A DNA stretch of 64,000 nucleotides from Corynebacterium kroppenstedtii DSM 44385 (GTDB lineage Bacteria; Actinomycetota; Actinomycetes; Mycobacteriales; Mycobacteriaceae), in contig NC_012704.1 of the NCBI RefSeq assembly GCF_000023145.1, positions 310,001 through 374,000 on the forward strand, written 5' to 3'. Position numbers and translations under genes: made by a program. This document shows positions 8,463 through 17,111 of the stretch, in pieces. Each line of letters opens with the position of its first letter. Position 1 is the stretch's first letter. The notes beneath the pieces are model-generated. The model made no database searches. It saw nothing but the letters and a program-made list of their open reading frames with translations, and was not told the DNA's origin.

Positions 8463-10721
8463 CTCCATAGGCTCGAAGCGTTCCCCGTATTTCGCGGCGA
8501 GTTCACGCGCGCGTGCGACGAATCCAGGGATGCCGCGGGTGGGGTAGTCGTCCCCCGCATTCTCGGGGAGGTCAGCATCCTCAGGCCGAGCGTAATTCTT
8601 GATGAACTGCCGCGTCCCACCTGTCCATGCCGGGAATCCGATCCCCATGATCGAGCCGATGTTGGCGTCGGCATCGTCCATCAGCACACCCTCGTCGACG
8701 CATTTCTGCGTTTCCAGCGCTTCGGCGAAGAGAATCCGTTCCCGCAGGTCAGCGAAGGTGGGGGCACCCTCGGACGGCTGGTTAGGGGCATCGCCGCGTC
8801 GCCCGACGTGGTCGCCGTCAGACACCTTGGTTTCGTAGTCGCCGATGGACACGCGACCGGCACCCAGCTCAGTCCACAGTCCATCCCACAGGCCGGTGCG
8901 CTTCCCGTCGGTGTAGGTGTAAAACCCGCGCCCTTCGAGTTTGCCCGGCCGGTCATAGTCGTCGAGCATGGCATCGACAATCGTGCCGACGCCTCCGTCG
9001 TCAATCTCAATACCGGCTGCTTCGGCGGCCTTGGCATTCTCGGTGTTGATCTTGCGCACGAGCTTGAGGTTGAGTTCGTCAGTGAGCTGCAGTGGCGGTG
9101 CAGGGTAGCCGGCTTGACGACCTGCCGCTTCGATGACCGCTGGATCGATGCCCTCGGCGAGCATCCGCAGCGATTCATCCAGCATGAACCCGATCACGCG
9201 CGATGTGTAGAACCCACGAGAATCATTGACGACGATGGGCGTCTTGCGGATTTGTTGCGCAAAGTCGAGCGCCCCGGCGAGAGTCTCGTCGTCCGTCTTG
9301 TCGCCCTTGATGACCTCGATGAGCGGCATCTTGTCGACGGGGGAGAAGAAGTGGATGCCGATGAAGTTCTGGGGGCGGTTGACGCCCTCGGCGAGGCCCG
9401 TGATCGGCAGCGTCGAGGTGTTGGATCCGAGGAGGCAATCGTCAGGGACGGCTTCTTCGATTTCGGCCCACACTTTGTGCTTGAGCTCGGTGTTTTCGAA
9501 GACTGCTTCGATGACGATGTCGCAATCGGCAAGGTCGGCGTAGTCGGCCGTCGGCGTGATGCGGTCCAGGAGTGCTTGCGATTTTTCGGCGGTGGTACGC
9601 CCCCGGTCCAGTGCCTTCTTCTCCAGCCCCTCTGAGTAGGCCTTTCCGCGTTCGGCATTGGCGAGTTCGACGTCCTTCAGCGCGACCTCGAGCCCTGCTT
9701 TTGCTGCCACATAGGCGATGCCGGCGCCCATCATTCCCGCGCCGACCATGCCCAGCTTTCTAAACTTTTTCTTCTCGACGTCCTTGGGACGCGAGCCCCC
9801 ACCATTACAGTGCTGCAGATCGAAGAAAAATGCCTGCATCATATTGGTCGCGATGGGGCCGGTGACCAGCTCAACGAAGTATCGAGTTTCTATGTCGAGG
9901 GCGTGATCGAAATCCACCTGTGCCCCCTCAACCGCTGCGGACAGGATTGCCTTCGGCGCGGGCATGGGTGCGCCCTTGATCTGCTTGGTCACGGTCGCGG
10001 GGAAGGACGGAAGAATGCTCGCTAGCTTGGGCGATGTGGGGGTTCCGCCCGGGATGCGGTAGCCCTCCCGGTCCCATGGTTGTGAGGGCTCAGGGTTGCT
10101 GGCCAGCCACTCGCGTGCGGCGTCGGTAAGCGCGTCTGGGGCGACGACATCGTCGATAAGGCCGAGACCTTTCGCCTGTTCAGGGCGCATGCGCTTGCCG
10201 GTGGTGAGCACCGACATGAGTGCCTCTTGAATGCCCAGCATGCGGACGGTGCGTGTCACTCCGCCACCACCAGGGAGGAGTCCGAGGGTCACTTCGGGAA
10301 GGCCAATCTTGGAGCCTTTGGCGTCGGCAGCGATGCGATAGTGGCAGCTCAACGCGATTTCTAACCCGCCCCCGAGAGCCGCACCGTTAATGGCGGCGAC
10401 AACGGGCACGCCGAGCGTTTCCAGCGCGCGAAGATCCTTTTTCATGCTGGTCAGCATGTCGTAGGTGGCTTGGGCGTCGTCGGGGCCGGTGTTAATCATG
10501 GAGGTGATATCGCCACCGGCGAAGAACGTTTTCTTCGCAGACGTAATAATGACGCCCGTGACGGTCTTGTCCTCGACGGCCGCGGTGAGTTTCTCCACGG
10601 TGTCGTGAAGGCTCGCGCGGAACGCGTCGTTCATTGTGTTTACGGGCGAGGCGGGGTCGTCCATGGTCAGGGTGACGATGCCGGAATCGTCGGTGTCCCA
10701 GTGGATCGTTGTGTTGGTCAT
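8448..10721 (-). CDS. fadB: Fatty acid oxidation multifunctional protein: enoyl-CoA hydratase / 3-hydroxyacyl-CoA dehydrogenase
   Basis: It performs the second and third steps of beta-oxidation in the cytoplasm. The N-terminal crotonase domain (about 1-200) has AKKTFFAGGDI for the CoA oxyanion hole, GAALGGGLEIALSCHYRIA, and GLPEVTLGLLPGGGG with the catalytic Glu. The dehydrogenase NAD-binding domain starts near 325 with GAGMMGAGIAYVAA. The catalytic His lies in GIHFFSPVDKMPLIEVI, and the C-terminal dimerisation domains follow. Length 757 is as expected. The ATG is preceded by AAGGAG. It follows fadA by about 100 bases on the same strand, making a thiolase-first operon. A second-strand open frame at 8808-9635 is a codon shadow. 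Confidence 0.95.
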   Translation of the reverse strand: MTNTTIHWDTDDSGIVTLTMDDPASPVNTMNDAFRASLHDTVEKLTAAVEDKTVTGVIITSAKKTFFAGGDITSMINTGPDDAQATYDMLTSMKKDLRALETLGVPVVAAINGAALGGGLEIALSCHYRIAADAKGSKIGLPEVTLGLLPGGGGVTRTVRMLGIQEALMSVLTTGKRMRPEQAKGLGLIDDVVAPDALTDAAREWLASNPEPSQPWDREGYRIPGGTPTSPKLASILPSFPATVTKQIKGAPMPAPKAILSAAVEGAQVDFDHALDIETRYFVELVTGPIATNMMQAFFFDLQHCNGGGSRPKDVEKKKFRKLGMVGAGMMGAGIAYVAAKAGLEVALKDVELANAERGKAYSEGLEKKALDRGRTTAEKSQALLDRITPTADYADLADCDIVIEAVFENTELKHKVWAEIEEAVPDDCLLGSNTSTLPITGLAEGVNRPQNFIGIHFFSPVDKMPLIEVIKGDKTDDETLAGALDFAQQIRKTPIVVNDSRGFYTSRVIGFMLDESLRMLAEGIDPAVIEAAGRQAGYPAPPLQLTDELNLKLVRKINTENAKAAEAAGIEIDDGGVGTIVDAMLDDYDRPGKLEGRGFYTYTDGKRTGLWDGLWTELGAGRVSIGDYETKVSDGDHVGRRGDAPNQPSEGAPTFADLRERILFAEALETQKCVDEGVLMDDADANIGSIMGIGFPAWTGGTRQFIKNYARPEDADLPENAGDDYPTRGIPGFVARARELAAKYGERFEPMESLTQ

Positions 10722-10787
10722 CGTTGGCTCCTTGGGCTGGTGAGTGTGGCCATTCTTGTCGACGTTGGCCTGGGTAAACGGTGCATA

Positions 10788-10804
10788 AACGTTCGTTAGA
10801 CGTT
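10788..10804. promoter_or_regulatory. Inverted repeat in fadA-fadB gap
   Basis: AACGT and ACGTT flank a 7-base centre (10788-10804), in the ~100-base gap before fadB. It could be a repressor site or a processing hairpin within the operon. Single occurrence, short arms. Confidence 0.25.
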
Positions 10805-10819
10805 GCTTTTCGACGTGGG

Positions 10820-12052
10820 TTAGACGCGTTCGATGATGGTGGCGACCCCCATGCCACCAGCGACGCAGAGTGTGATCAGTGCGTAACGGCCGCCCGAGCG
10901 GTGGAGTTCGTCGACGGCATGTCCGATCAGCATGGCGCCGGTCGCGCCGAGTGGGTGGCCCATGGCGATGGCCCCACCATTGATGTTGAGCTTTTCGTCG
11001 GGAATGTGGAGCTCGCGTAGCGCGCGGAGGACGACGGCGGCGAAGGCTTCGTTAATTTCCCACACGTCGATATCGTCGGCAGTGAGTCCGGCCTTGTGGA
11101 GTGCGGCACGTGCAGCGGGTGCGGGGGCGGTCAGCATGATGGTGGGTTCGACGCCGGTGGTTGCGGTGGTCACGACCCGAGCGCGCGGCGTGAGCCCCAT
11201 GTCCGTACCGGCCTGTTCGGTGCCGATGAGCGTCATGGCGGCGCCGTCGACAATGCCCGAGGAATTGCCTGCGTGATGAATGTGGTTGATGTGCTGAACC
11301 TGCGGGTAGCGGGTTAGCGCGGCGGCGTCGAAACCCCCGATCCTCCCCATTTTGTCGAACGACGGCTTGAGCCCTGAGAGCGATTCGACAGTAGCGTCGG
11401 GGCGGATCGTTTCGTCCTTATCGAGAAGCTTGAGACCATTCTGATCCGTGACGGGGACGATGGAATTGGAGAAACGTCCCTCCTCCCACGCATGAGCAGC
11501 GCGTTGATGAGACCGCGCCGCGTAACTGTCGGCGTCGTCACGAGTGACACCATCCAGTGTGGCAATGAGGTCGGCGGAAACTCCCTGGGGGACAAAGTCC
11601 GTGTGGAAGGCGGTTTCAGGGTCCATCGCGAGGGCTCCGCCGTCGGATCCCATGGGCACGCGAGACATGGATTCCACCCCACCAGCCAGAACGAGGTCAT
11701 CCCACCCGGAGCGAACCTTGGCGGCGGCCAAGTTGACCGCGCTCAGCCCCGACGCACAATAGCGGTTCACCTGGACGCCGGTGGCGGAGTAGGGGAGGTT
11801 CGCCATGAGGGCCGCTGTCCGCGCGATATCCATTCCCTGATCCCCGACGGGGGTCACGCAGCCGGTGATGACGTCGGAAATGCGTTGTTCGTCGATATTG
11901 GGGTTGCGGCGGCGAATTTCTTTAATGAGCGTGGTGAGCAGGGTGACCGGTTTCGCGATGTGCAGCGAGCCCGTGCTTTTCCCTTTGCCGCGGGGTGTTC
12001 GAAGTGTCTCGTAAATGAATGCTTGGGGCTGGGTCTCGGCGGCAGGTGCCAT
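10820..12052 (-). CDS. fadA: Acetyl-CoA C-acyltransferase (3-ketoacyl-CoA thiolase)
   Basis: It cleaves 3-ketoacyl-CoA with CoA to release acetyl-CoA, the last step of beta-oxidation. Catalytic residues are all visible: nucleophilic Cys99 in [12 protein letters not shown], the His in [15 protein letters not shown] and the second Cys in [14 protein letters not shown] placed the start at ATG 12052 ([10 protein letters not shown]) because AGGGAG sits 7 bases upstream; the frame extends 33 codons further, but those residues are not thiolase-like. Length 410. It is the first gene of the fadA-fadB pair, with a GlxR-like site and direct repeats in its upstream region. Confidence 0.95.
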   Translation of the reverse strand: MAPAAETQPQAFIYETLRTPRGKGKSTGSLHIAKPVTLLTTLIKEIRRRNPNIDEQRISDVITGCVTPVGDQGMDIARTAALMANLPYSATGVQVNRYCASGLSAVNLAAAKVRSGWDDLVLAGGVESMSRVPMGSDGGALAMDPETAFHTDFVPQGVSADLIATLDGVTRDDADSYAARSHQRAAHAWEEGRFSNSIVPVTDQNGLKLLDKDETIRPDATVESLSGLKPSFDKMGRIGGFDAAALTRYPQVQHINHIHHAGNSSGIVDGAAMTLIGTEQAGTDMGLTPRARVVTTATTGVEPTIMLTAPAPAARAALHKAGLTADDIDVWEINEAFAAVVLRALRELHIPDEKLNINGGAIAMGHPLGATGAMLIGHAVDELHRSGGRYALITLCVAGGMGVATIIERV

Positions 12053-12090
12053 GTGGTTTCTCCCTGGTTGATTATTTCCGTACAAGTGCG

Positions 12091-12134
12091 TGCGCGTTCG
12101 CGCAGTCTGTACGCGTTTATGCGCGTTCGTGCAG
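12091..12134. repeat. Direct repeat upstream of fadA
   Basis: TGCGCGTTCGCGCAG (12091-12105) and TGCGCGTTCGTGCAG (12120-12134) differ at one base and are 29 bases apart, between the presumed fadA promoter and its start. They could be half-sites for a fatty-acid-responsive repressor. Confidence 0.35.
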
Positions 12135-12168
12135 GTGGCGTGCGAGCGCACTCACATACCCGTTCAAA

Positions 12169-12184
12169 TGTGTTATGAGTCACT
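12169..12184. promoter_or_regulatory. GlxR(CRP)-like site upstream of fadA
   Basis: TGTGTTATGAGTCACT matches the corynebacterial GlxR consensus TGTGA-N6-TCACA at 8 of 10 defined positions. It is about 120 bases before the fadA ATG, near a TATAGT hexamer on the minus strand. cAMP-dependent control of beta-oxidation would fit, but one weak match is not proof. Confidence 0.3.
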
Positions 12185-12307
12185 ATATGTGAGTGGGGCG
12201 GAAATGTGGCGAGAGAACAGGAATAAATTTTTCATGGGGGTGACCGACGGCGACGCTGGAAGCTAGGGCTTCCTATTCATCGCACCGTTTCCTCAGCTCA
12301 GCTGTGT

Positions 12308-13474
12308 TTACGACGAATGATCGTTCAGGTACTTCATGGCTGCGCGTCCCCCTCGATGGCCCGCGCGCGTAGCTCCTACGGTCGAGGCGGTTGATCCATA
12401 GCCCAGGAGAAAAATCCGCGGGTCTCGTTCAACGCGTACTTCATCGCGCATTTTTATCCCGCCGCCGGGCATGCGTAACTTCAGGGGTGCAAGGTGCTCG
12501 AGAGCATGGCGGAACCCCGTGTTCCAGAAGATGATGTCGACTGTTTCGTGGTGGTGGGCGTCGTATGGTTGCCAGCTTTCGGGCACCACGAGGTGATCGG
12601 AGGAGCTGGGCCCAAGGCCGTCCGCCGACGCCGATGTAGGTGGCTCAAAGTCAACGCCGTCGCTGGTTATCCGGGTGAACATTCCACGGCTCACCAGGAC
12701 GCCATCGCGGACGTCGTCGAGGTAGGTGCCCCACAGCGGAATGCCAGTGGTCCGTACCACGCTGGCGGGTTCGTCTCCGGCATAGGTGCGGTCGCGAACT
12801 GCCTGTTCAACGTCGCGGCCCCACCGGGTATCGAATGTGCGGTCGGTGAAATTTGGCGGCCGACGAGTTGCCCACACCGTTTCTGTCACAGGGGCAAGTC
12901 GCAAAAGAAACTGAACGGCACTCAAACCACCCCCAACGACCAGCGTTTTCTTGCCCGCGAAATCGTCGGCAGTGGTGAAATTTACCGTGTGGAGCTGCGT
13001 GCCCCGAAAATCTGCAATACCGGGGATATAGAGGATGTATGGGTGCGTCCACGTTCCCGTCGCATTTAACACGACATCACAGGTCACAGAGGTGCAGGTC
13101 CCATCTTTCATCCACACCACGGTAAGCGCTTCAGTTTTTTCGTCGCTATTGCACACACCGATGACTTTCGCGGGGCGTTCCACGGCAAGTCCGAATTTCT
13201 GCTCGTAGTCGCCGTAATACTGGGCGACGACGCGCGACGCGGGGATGTCCGGGTCAGGGTGGCCGAGCGGTAGGCCGGGGAGGTCGGCAATCCCGTGGGC
13301 TGCGTCGAAAGTGAGGGAGTCCCACCGGTTTCGCCACGCGCCACCGGGGCCATCATTGGAGTCAAGAATGAGGAAATCGTCCCCGGGCGTGAGGCCACGG
13401 TGGACGAGTTCATGAGCGCCCGCGAGACCAGCTTGTCCTGCACCAATAATGACTGCCCGGTAGTGGTCTTTCAT
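12308..13474 (-). CDS. FAD-dependent oxidoreductase, flavin monooxygenase-like (CzcO type)
   Basis: The N-terminal FAD-binding Rossmann motif is GAGQAG at residues 11-16, with an acidic residue (FLILDSN) ending the second strand. A second dinucleotide motif, VVGGGLSAVQFL, lies at about 178-189 and should bind NADPH. Between them is the GGAWRNRWDSL stretch typical of flavin-containing monooxygenases and CzcO-like proteins. Length 388. The ATG is preceded by GAGGAGG at short spacing. It lies 42 bases upstream of the end of the Dcu-type gene on the same strand and may be cotranscribed with it. Substrate cannot be read from sequence; N- or S-oxygenation is the family range. Confidence 0.8.
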   Translation of the reverse strand: MKDHYRAVIIGAGQAGLAGAHELVHRGLTPGDDFLILDSNDGPGGAWRNRWDSLTFDAAHGIADLPGLPLGHPDPDIPASRVVAQYYGDYEQKFGLAVERPAKVIGVCNSDEKTEALTVVWMKDGTCTSVTCDVVLNATGTWTHPYILYIPGIADFRGTQLHTVNFTTADDFAGKKTLVVGGGLSAVQFLLRLAPVTETVWATRRPPNFTDRTFDTRWGRDVEQAVRDRTYAGDEPASVVRTTGIPLWGTYLDDVRDGVLVSRGMFTRITSDGVDFEPPTSASADGLGPSSSDHLVVPESWQPYDAHHHETVDIIFWNTGFRHALEHLAPLKLRMPGGGIKMRDEVRVERDPRIFLLGYGSTASTVGATRAGHRGGRAAMKYLNDHSS

Positions 13475-13516
13475 GCCTCCTCAGTGTAGCTAAGCGCGGG
13501 GGAGCGGCAGGCGCGT

Positions 13517-14827
13517 TTACAGCAGGATCGGAGCTACAAGGAATCCGAGAAGAACACACACCGTAATGGATACCGTGCCGGGCAGAACGAAGGGGTGGGA
13601 GAGCGGCGTTTTGCCCACGCGGGTGGAACCGGTGTCGTCCATTTCCATCGCCGCAACCGTCGTCGGGTAGTTGGGGAGCAGATAGTAGTTAGATACCGCC
13701 GGGTAGCTGGCCACCAATGCCGTTGCCGGGAGGCCGAGTTTCACGAACAGCGGCATGAAGGCGGACGTCGTCGCGGCATGGGAGAACATGAGCGGCGCGG
13801 CGAAGTAGAAGAACACAGCAGAGAGCCATGGTTGCGAATGAAGAGCGCCCGAGAGGCCGTGGGAAATCGTGTCGGCGTAGTGGCTGACGAACATGTTTCC
13901 TAACCATGCGAGGCCCATGATGCAGATAGCTGCGGTCATGCCGGAACGGAAGGTTTCCTGAGTGGTGATCTCGCCGAAGGGCTTCTTCGCTAGACCACAA
14001 ATGACGGCTGCCGCGGTGAGCATGACGGCCATAATCGCCAGCGTCGCACTCAGCGGCGGGTTATCGACAATGCCCAGCTCTTTCGAGGTGACCGTCGCGT
14101 AGGTGACCACCAAAATCAGAGCAAACAGGAAGACCCACAAACTAGGAACTGCGCTCTTCGCCGGAGTGTAGTTTTCAATACCGGCTGCCGACGGCTTCAC
14201 AAGGCCTTGCTTCTTCCGCTCCTGATAAACAGTGTCATCGGCCAATTCTTTGCCCTGTCGAGCGGCAACAAATGCGCCGGCTGCGCACCCGATGAACGTC
14301 GTCGGGATAACAATCGCTAAGCATTGCAAGTATCCAACATGGAAGGGATCCAAAGCGACGACCAAAGCAGCCATAGCAGCAGAAATTGGAGATGCCGCCA
14401 CACCAATTTGCGACGCCACGACGGCGATAGATAGCGGCCGGGAGGGCCGAATTCCGCGCTCTTTAGCAACGTCGACAATGATCGGGATGACGGAATATGC
14501 GGTGTGGCCAGTCCCGCACAGGAGCGACATGACGAATGTGACCAGGGGAGATAAGTAGACGATCTGTTGCGGATGCCTGCGCAATAGTCGTTCGGTCAGA
14601 TGAACCAAGTAATCCATCGACCCGGCCACTTGCAGCGCGGCCACGGTGCAAATGACAGCCATGATGATTCCGATAACAGCCCACGGAATATCGTCTGTCG
14701 ATGTTGAGACCCCGGTGATCGTGAGTACTAGGACACCTGCTGCACCCGCGAACCCAATGCCAATTCCCCCGAAACGAGCCCCCAGAATAATGAAGGCAAG
14801 AACGATAAGGAGATGAAACCAAATCAT
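13517..14827 (-). CDS. Anaerobic C4-dicarboxylate transporter, Dcu family
   Basis: This is a very hydrophobic 436-residue protein with about ten to twelve membrane segments. Family hallmarks include GFAGAAGVLVLTITGV near the N-terminus, the loop GTGHTAYSVIPIIVDVAKERGIRPSRPL at about 105-132, and SQIGVAASPISAAMAALV. These match DcuA/DcuB proteins that exchange fumarate, aspartate, malate and succinate. GGAG lies 7 bases before the ATG. It would let the cell take up or exchange C4-dicarboxylates, consistent with pck and pyc elsewhere in the window. A TTTTGATC inverted repeat lies in its upstream region. Confidence 0.9.
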   Translation of the reverse strand: MIWFHLLIVLAFIILGARFGGIGIGFAGAAGVLVLTITGVSTSTDDIPWAVIGIIMAVICTVAALQVAGSMDYLVHLTERLLRRHPQQIVYLSPLVTFVMSLLCGTGHTAYSVIPIIVDVAKERGIRPSRPLSIAVVASQIGVAASPISAAMAALVVALDPFHVGYLQCLAIVIPTTFIGCAAGAFVAARQGKELADDTVYQERKKQGLVKPSAAGIENYTPAKSAVPSLWVFLFALILVVTYATVTSKELGIVDNPPLSATLAIMAVMLTAAAVICGLAKKPFGEITTQETFRSGMTAAICIMGLAWLGNMFVSHYADTISHGLSGALHSQPWLSAVFFYFAAPLMFSHAATTSAFMPLFVKLGLPATALVASYPAVSNYYLLPNYPTTVAAMEMDDTGSTRVGKTPLSHPFVLPGTVSITVCVLLGFLVAPILL

Positions 14828-14950
14828 CAGTCACTCCGTTCAGCGCAATTTAATTTTGTGATGATAAGCCGAAGACAGATTAGGACTACCGGCAGTCCCG
14901 ACGCTATTCTGAGCCCGCATATGCCGGTGTGATATTTCTAATGGCTGTGA

Positions 14951-14978
14951 TTTTGATCAAGTAGTAGAGCGATCAAAA
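14951..14978. promoter_or_regulatory. Perfect 8-bp inverted repeat upstream of the Dcu gene
   Basis: TTTTGATC (14951-14958) and GATCAAAA (14971-14978) are perfect inverted arms separated by 12 bases. It lies 124 bases before the Dcu start and 38 bases after the DUF3068 stop, both on the minus strand, so it could be an operator for the transporter or a terminator for the DUF3068 gene. The spacing does not match an FNR box. Confidence 0.4.
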
Positions 14979-15015
14979 TAGCTCTTGCGATCAACGGGGT
15001 AACGCGCTCGCGCAA

Positions 15016-16338
15016 TTAGAGCGAATCAGGGGTTTCCGGGGACTTCCCCGCAGGTCGGCCCCCGGCTTGTCGCGCGTCGAAATACAAGTACAACCCAGCC
15101 AGAATTAAGATCATCCCGCTCACGCCCGTTATCCAGGGAACTGCCTTACTCCAGATATTGAGCGGCTTAATCACTCTCTGAATATCGTGTAGCCGTGCTT
15201 CTTTCGTGCGGTCATCCCACTGAGCGTCGAAGTGAAGCATAGTCCGAGAAGGAGAGGCTAATTCTTTATCCTGATTTTCCTTAATCGTTTTTGCTTCATT
15301 GTAATTTTGGGAATAAAAAACCCATAACGTGACCGAATTATTCGTTATTATTCCTGTCGCTGGTTCAACATTTATCGTTCGGGTAGCCACATAGTACGGA
15401 TCCATTTGGATAGGGGCACCGGAACTCAATCCCCACGAGGACGCAGGAATATTCCGCCGAAGTCTGTCTAATTCCTGCCGCTGCTCCTCTGACACATTGC
15501 CCGCATTGTCCATGAGCCGTCGTTGTGCATCATAAAGGTTGACGGGGCCTAGGTCCTGGCTGAACTGATAAACATCAATTCCCTTCGAATACACATCTTT
15601 TCCGCGCTGCTGAATCGCGTTCACAAAATCGATGGGGGTCGCGGTACCAGTGGCAGCATCAAAGAACCGATACGACCGTCGTTCAGACCCGAAGGGAAAT
15701 CGAAATTGGTAGCCATCGCGAACGAAATCATTGATAGATACCTTCACATCGTCGCCCATCCCCAGCGCGGATAAATCCATCGCAACAGAAGACTGAGGCT
15801 TTTTCGAGGGGAACGCCGTGTGGCGGTTCAGCACGACCTCATCGTGGATCGACCCGATCTCATTATCCGCGTCTACCTGGCCCTTCGTATCCGAACCGTT
15901 CTCCCTTTCCGGGGTATCCAGGTCGCCGGCGTAGAGCGTCGATACTGCGCGAAGCTTTGTTGTCTTTTTCGACGACGACGCCGTCGTCACTTTTTCGCTC
16001 GCCCGCAGCGGCACGTCTGTTTCGATGTAGCAGCGCGTCGGCATGACCTGTCCGACGCAAGCCGGGTCCGAGGAGTGCGACGCAGAGGGGCGGCCAGCCT
16101 TAAACGCTGCCGAGTCGATGAGGATCCCCCGGGTTGGCGCCGTGGACACGTCGTAGTTGATGTTTGCCGGCAATTCCTTGAGCGAGGGGACGATGAACGT
16201 CGGCGCGGCAATGGCAATGACTAACAAAATGGCGCCGGAGCACAAGGAGCTGCGGGTGATAGCTCGGCGGTGCCGTGCGCCGAATGCGCTACCGGGAAGT
16301 CTGGACAAGACGCTGCGGCCACCCGCGTTCGCATTCAC
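15016..16338 (-). CDS. DUF3068 (PorA-family) membrane protein
   Basis: An N-terminal membrane segment (about residues 30-53, SLCSGAILLVIAIAAPTFIVPSL) is followed by a ~350-residue extracytoplasmic domain and a second membrane segment near the C-terminus (ITGVSGMILILAGLYLYF), then a short basic tail. This two-anchor architecture, with YDVSTAPTRGILIDSAAF after the first anchor and the NINVEPATG-type strand late in the domain, is that of the actinobacterial DUF3068 family, annotated as PorA-like porins. Two Cys (PACVGQVMPTRCYIE) may form a disulphide outside the cell. GTG 16338 is preceded by GAGGAGAG. Porin activity has not been shown for most members and is not claimed. Confidence 0.8.
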   Translation of the reverse strand: MNANAGGRSVLSRLPGSAFGARHRRAITRSSLCSGAILLVIAIAAPTFIVPSLKELPANINYDVSTAPTRGILIDSAAFKAGRPSASHSSDPACVGQVMPTRCYIETDVPLRASEKVTTASSSKKTTKLRAVSTLYAGDLDTPERENGSDTKGQVDADNEIGSIHDEVVLNRHTAFPSKKPQSSVAMDLSALGMGDDVKVSINDFVRDGYQFRFPFGSERRSYRFFDAATGTATPIDFVNAIQQRGKDVYSKGIDVYQFSQDLGPVNLYDAQRRLMDNAGNVSEEQRQELDRLRRNIPASSWGLSSGAPIQMDPYYVATRTINVEPATGIITNNSVTLWVFYSQNYNEAKTIKENQDKELASPSRTMLHFDAQWDDRTKEARLHDIQRVIKPLNIWSKAVPWITGVSGMILILAGLYLYFDARQAGGRPAGKSPETPDSL

Positions 16339-16416
16339 GGACTCTCCTCATCGACGGTGTGATGTTCTAACCCTAGGTGGGGGATACGATCTGCGTCTAC
16401 TTCCTGCCTCAGTCGA

Positions 16417-16468
16417 CTGGGCACCAGGCCGGCATAGGGCCGGCGTTAGTGGGGATGAACGTGCCCAG
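16417..16468 (-). terminator. Branched hairpin downstream of the universal stress protein gene
   Basis: CTGGGCAC (16417-16424) and GTGCCCAG (16461-16468) form a perfect outer stem, with an inner stem GCCGGC/GCCGGC (16428-16433, 16439-16444). It lies 20 bases past the stress-protein stop on the minus strand. No T-tract, so termination is only probable. Confidence 0.4.
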
Positions 16469-16488
16469 CGATGTGTCCCGGATCGCGA

Positions 16489-17031
16489 CTACTTGCTATC
16501 GGGAAGCGGAGGAACGATAAGCACCGGCTTGCCGGAGTGGCGCAAAACGTTATCCGACACACTGGCCTGGAAGAGCGACTTGAACCCGGTGAGGCCACGT
16601 GTACCGGACACGATGACGTCAGCGTGCAGCTCTTCGGCGGCGTCGACGATGGCGCTCCAGATGGTGGTGGCGGATTCCACCAAGAACGGTTCTGCCTCAA
16701 ACCCGTTCTCGCGGGCGATCTGCACCCCTTCTTTGCACGTCTGAAGGGCTTCGGCGTGGGCGGGGTCGCCGTCCTCGGGGTTGTCGGCAGGCTGGTAAAT
16801 AGCGCCAGCCATGGAGGCTCCGACGCCACGGTTAGCTTGGTGCTGCAGTGGCTCCCACGCCGTCAAAATGTACGCGCGCGGGGTGCTGAGGAAGCGGCCC
16901 GCATATTCCAGTGCCCGTTTCGCTTCGACGGAGCCGTCGTAGGCGATGAGCATGGTGTCTTTGTGGCCCCCATTGCTGGCGTCGGAGGCTTGGTTCGTCG
17001 GTTCTGTGTGAGCTGAAGTGGTGTCAGACAT
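16489..17031 (-). CDS. Universal stress protein (UspA family)
   Basis: This is a single Usp domain of 180 residues with an extra polar N-terminus of about 24 residues. The first strand MLIAYDGSVEAKRALEYA and the ATP-binding stretch SGTRGLTGFKSLFQASVSDNVLRHSGKPVLIVP are clear. The usual G-x2-G-x9-G-S/T motif is slightly altered (FQASVS in place of xxGSVS), so nucleotide binding is likely but not certain. GAGAGG precedes the ATG. It is divergent from the VanW gene, with about 80 bases between starts. The family acts in the cytoplasm under stress or growth arrest; the partner is unknown. Confidence 0.9.
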   Translation of the reverse strand: MSDTTSAHTEPTNQASDASNGGHKDTMLIAYDGSVEAKRALEYAGRFLSTPRAYILTAWEPLQHQANRGVGASMAGAIYQPADNPEDGDPAHAEALQTCKEGVQIARENGFEAEPFLVESATTIWSAIVDAAEELHADVIVSGTRGLTGFKSLFQASVSDNVLRHSGKPVLIVPPLPDSK

Positions 17032-17111
17032 TGGAAATCCTCTCGGTAGATACGGTCCCAGTGTAGGTCTCTTAGTTTAGGTACGGGGTTAGTGCATATA
17101 AGCTAATCGCT

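Noticed and set aside
8808..9635. 275-codon open frame opposite fadB
   Set aside because: It is the GC-rich antisense shadow of a strong fadB coding frame, with no family motif or ribosome site.
14951..14978. FNR/ANR-type box for the Dcu transporter
   Set aside because: The TTGAT and ATCAA halves are 14 bases apart instead of 4, so only a generic inverted repeat is reported.
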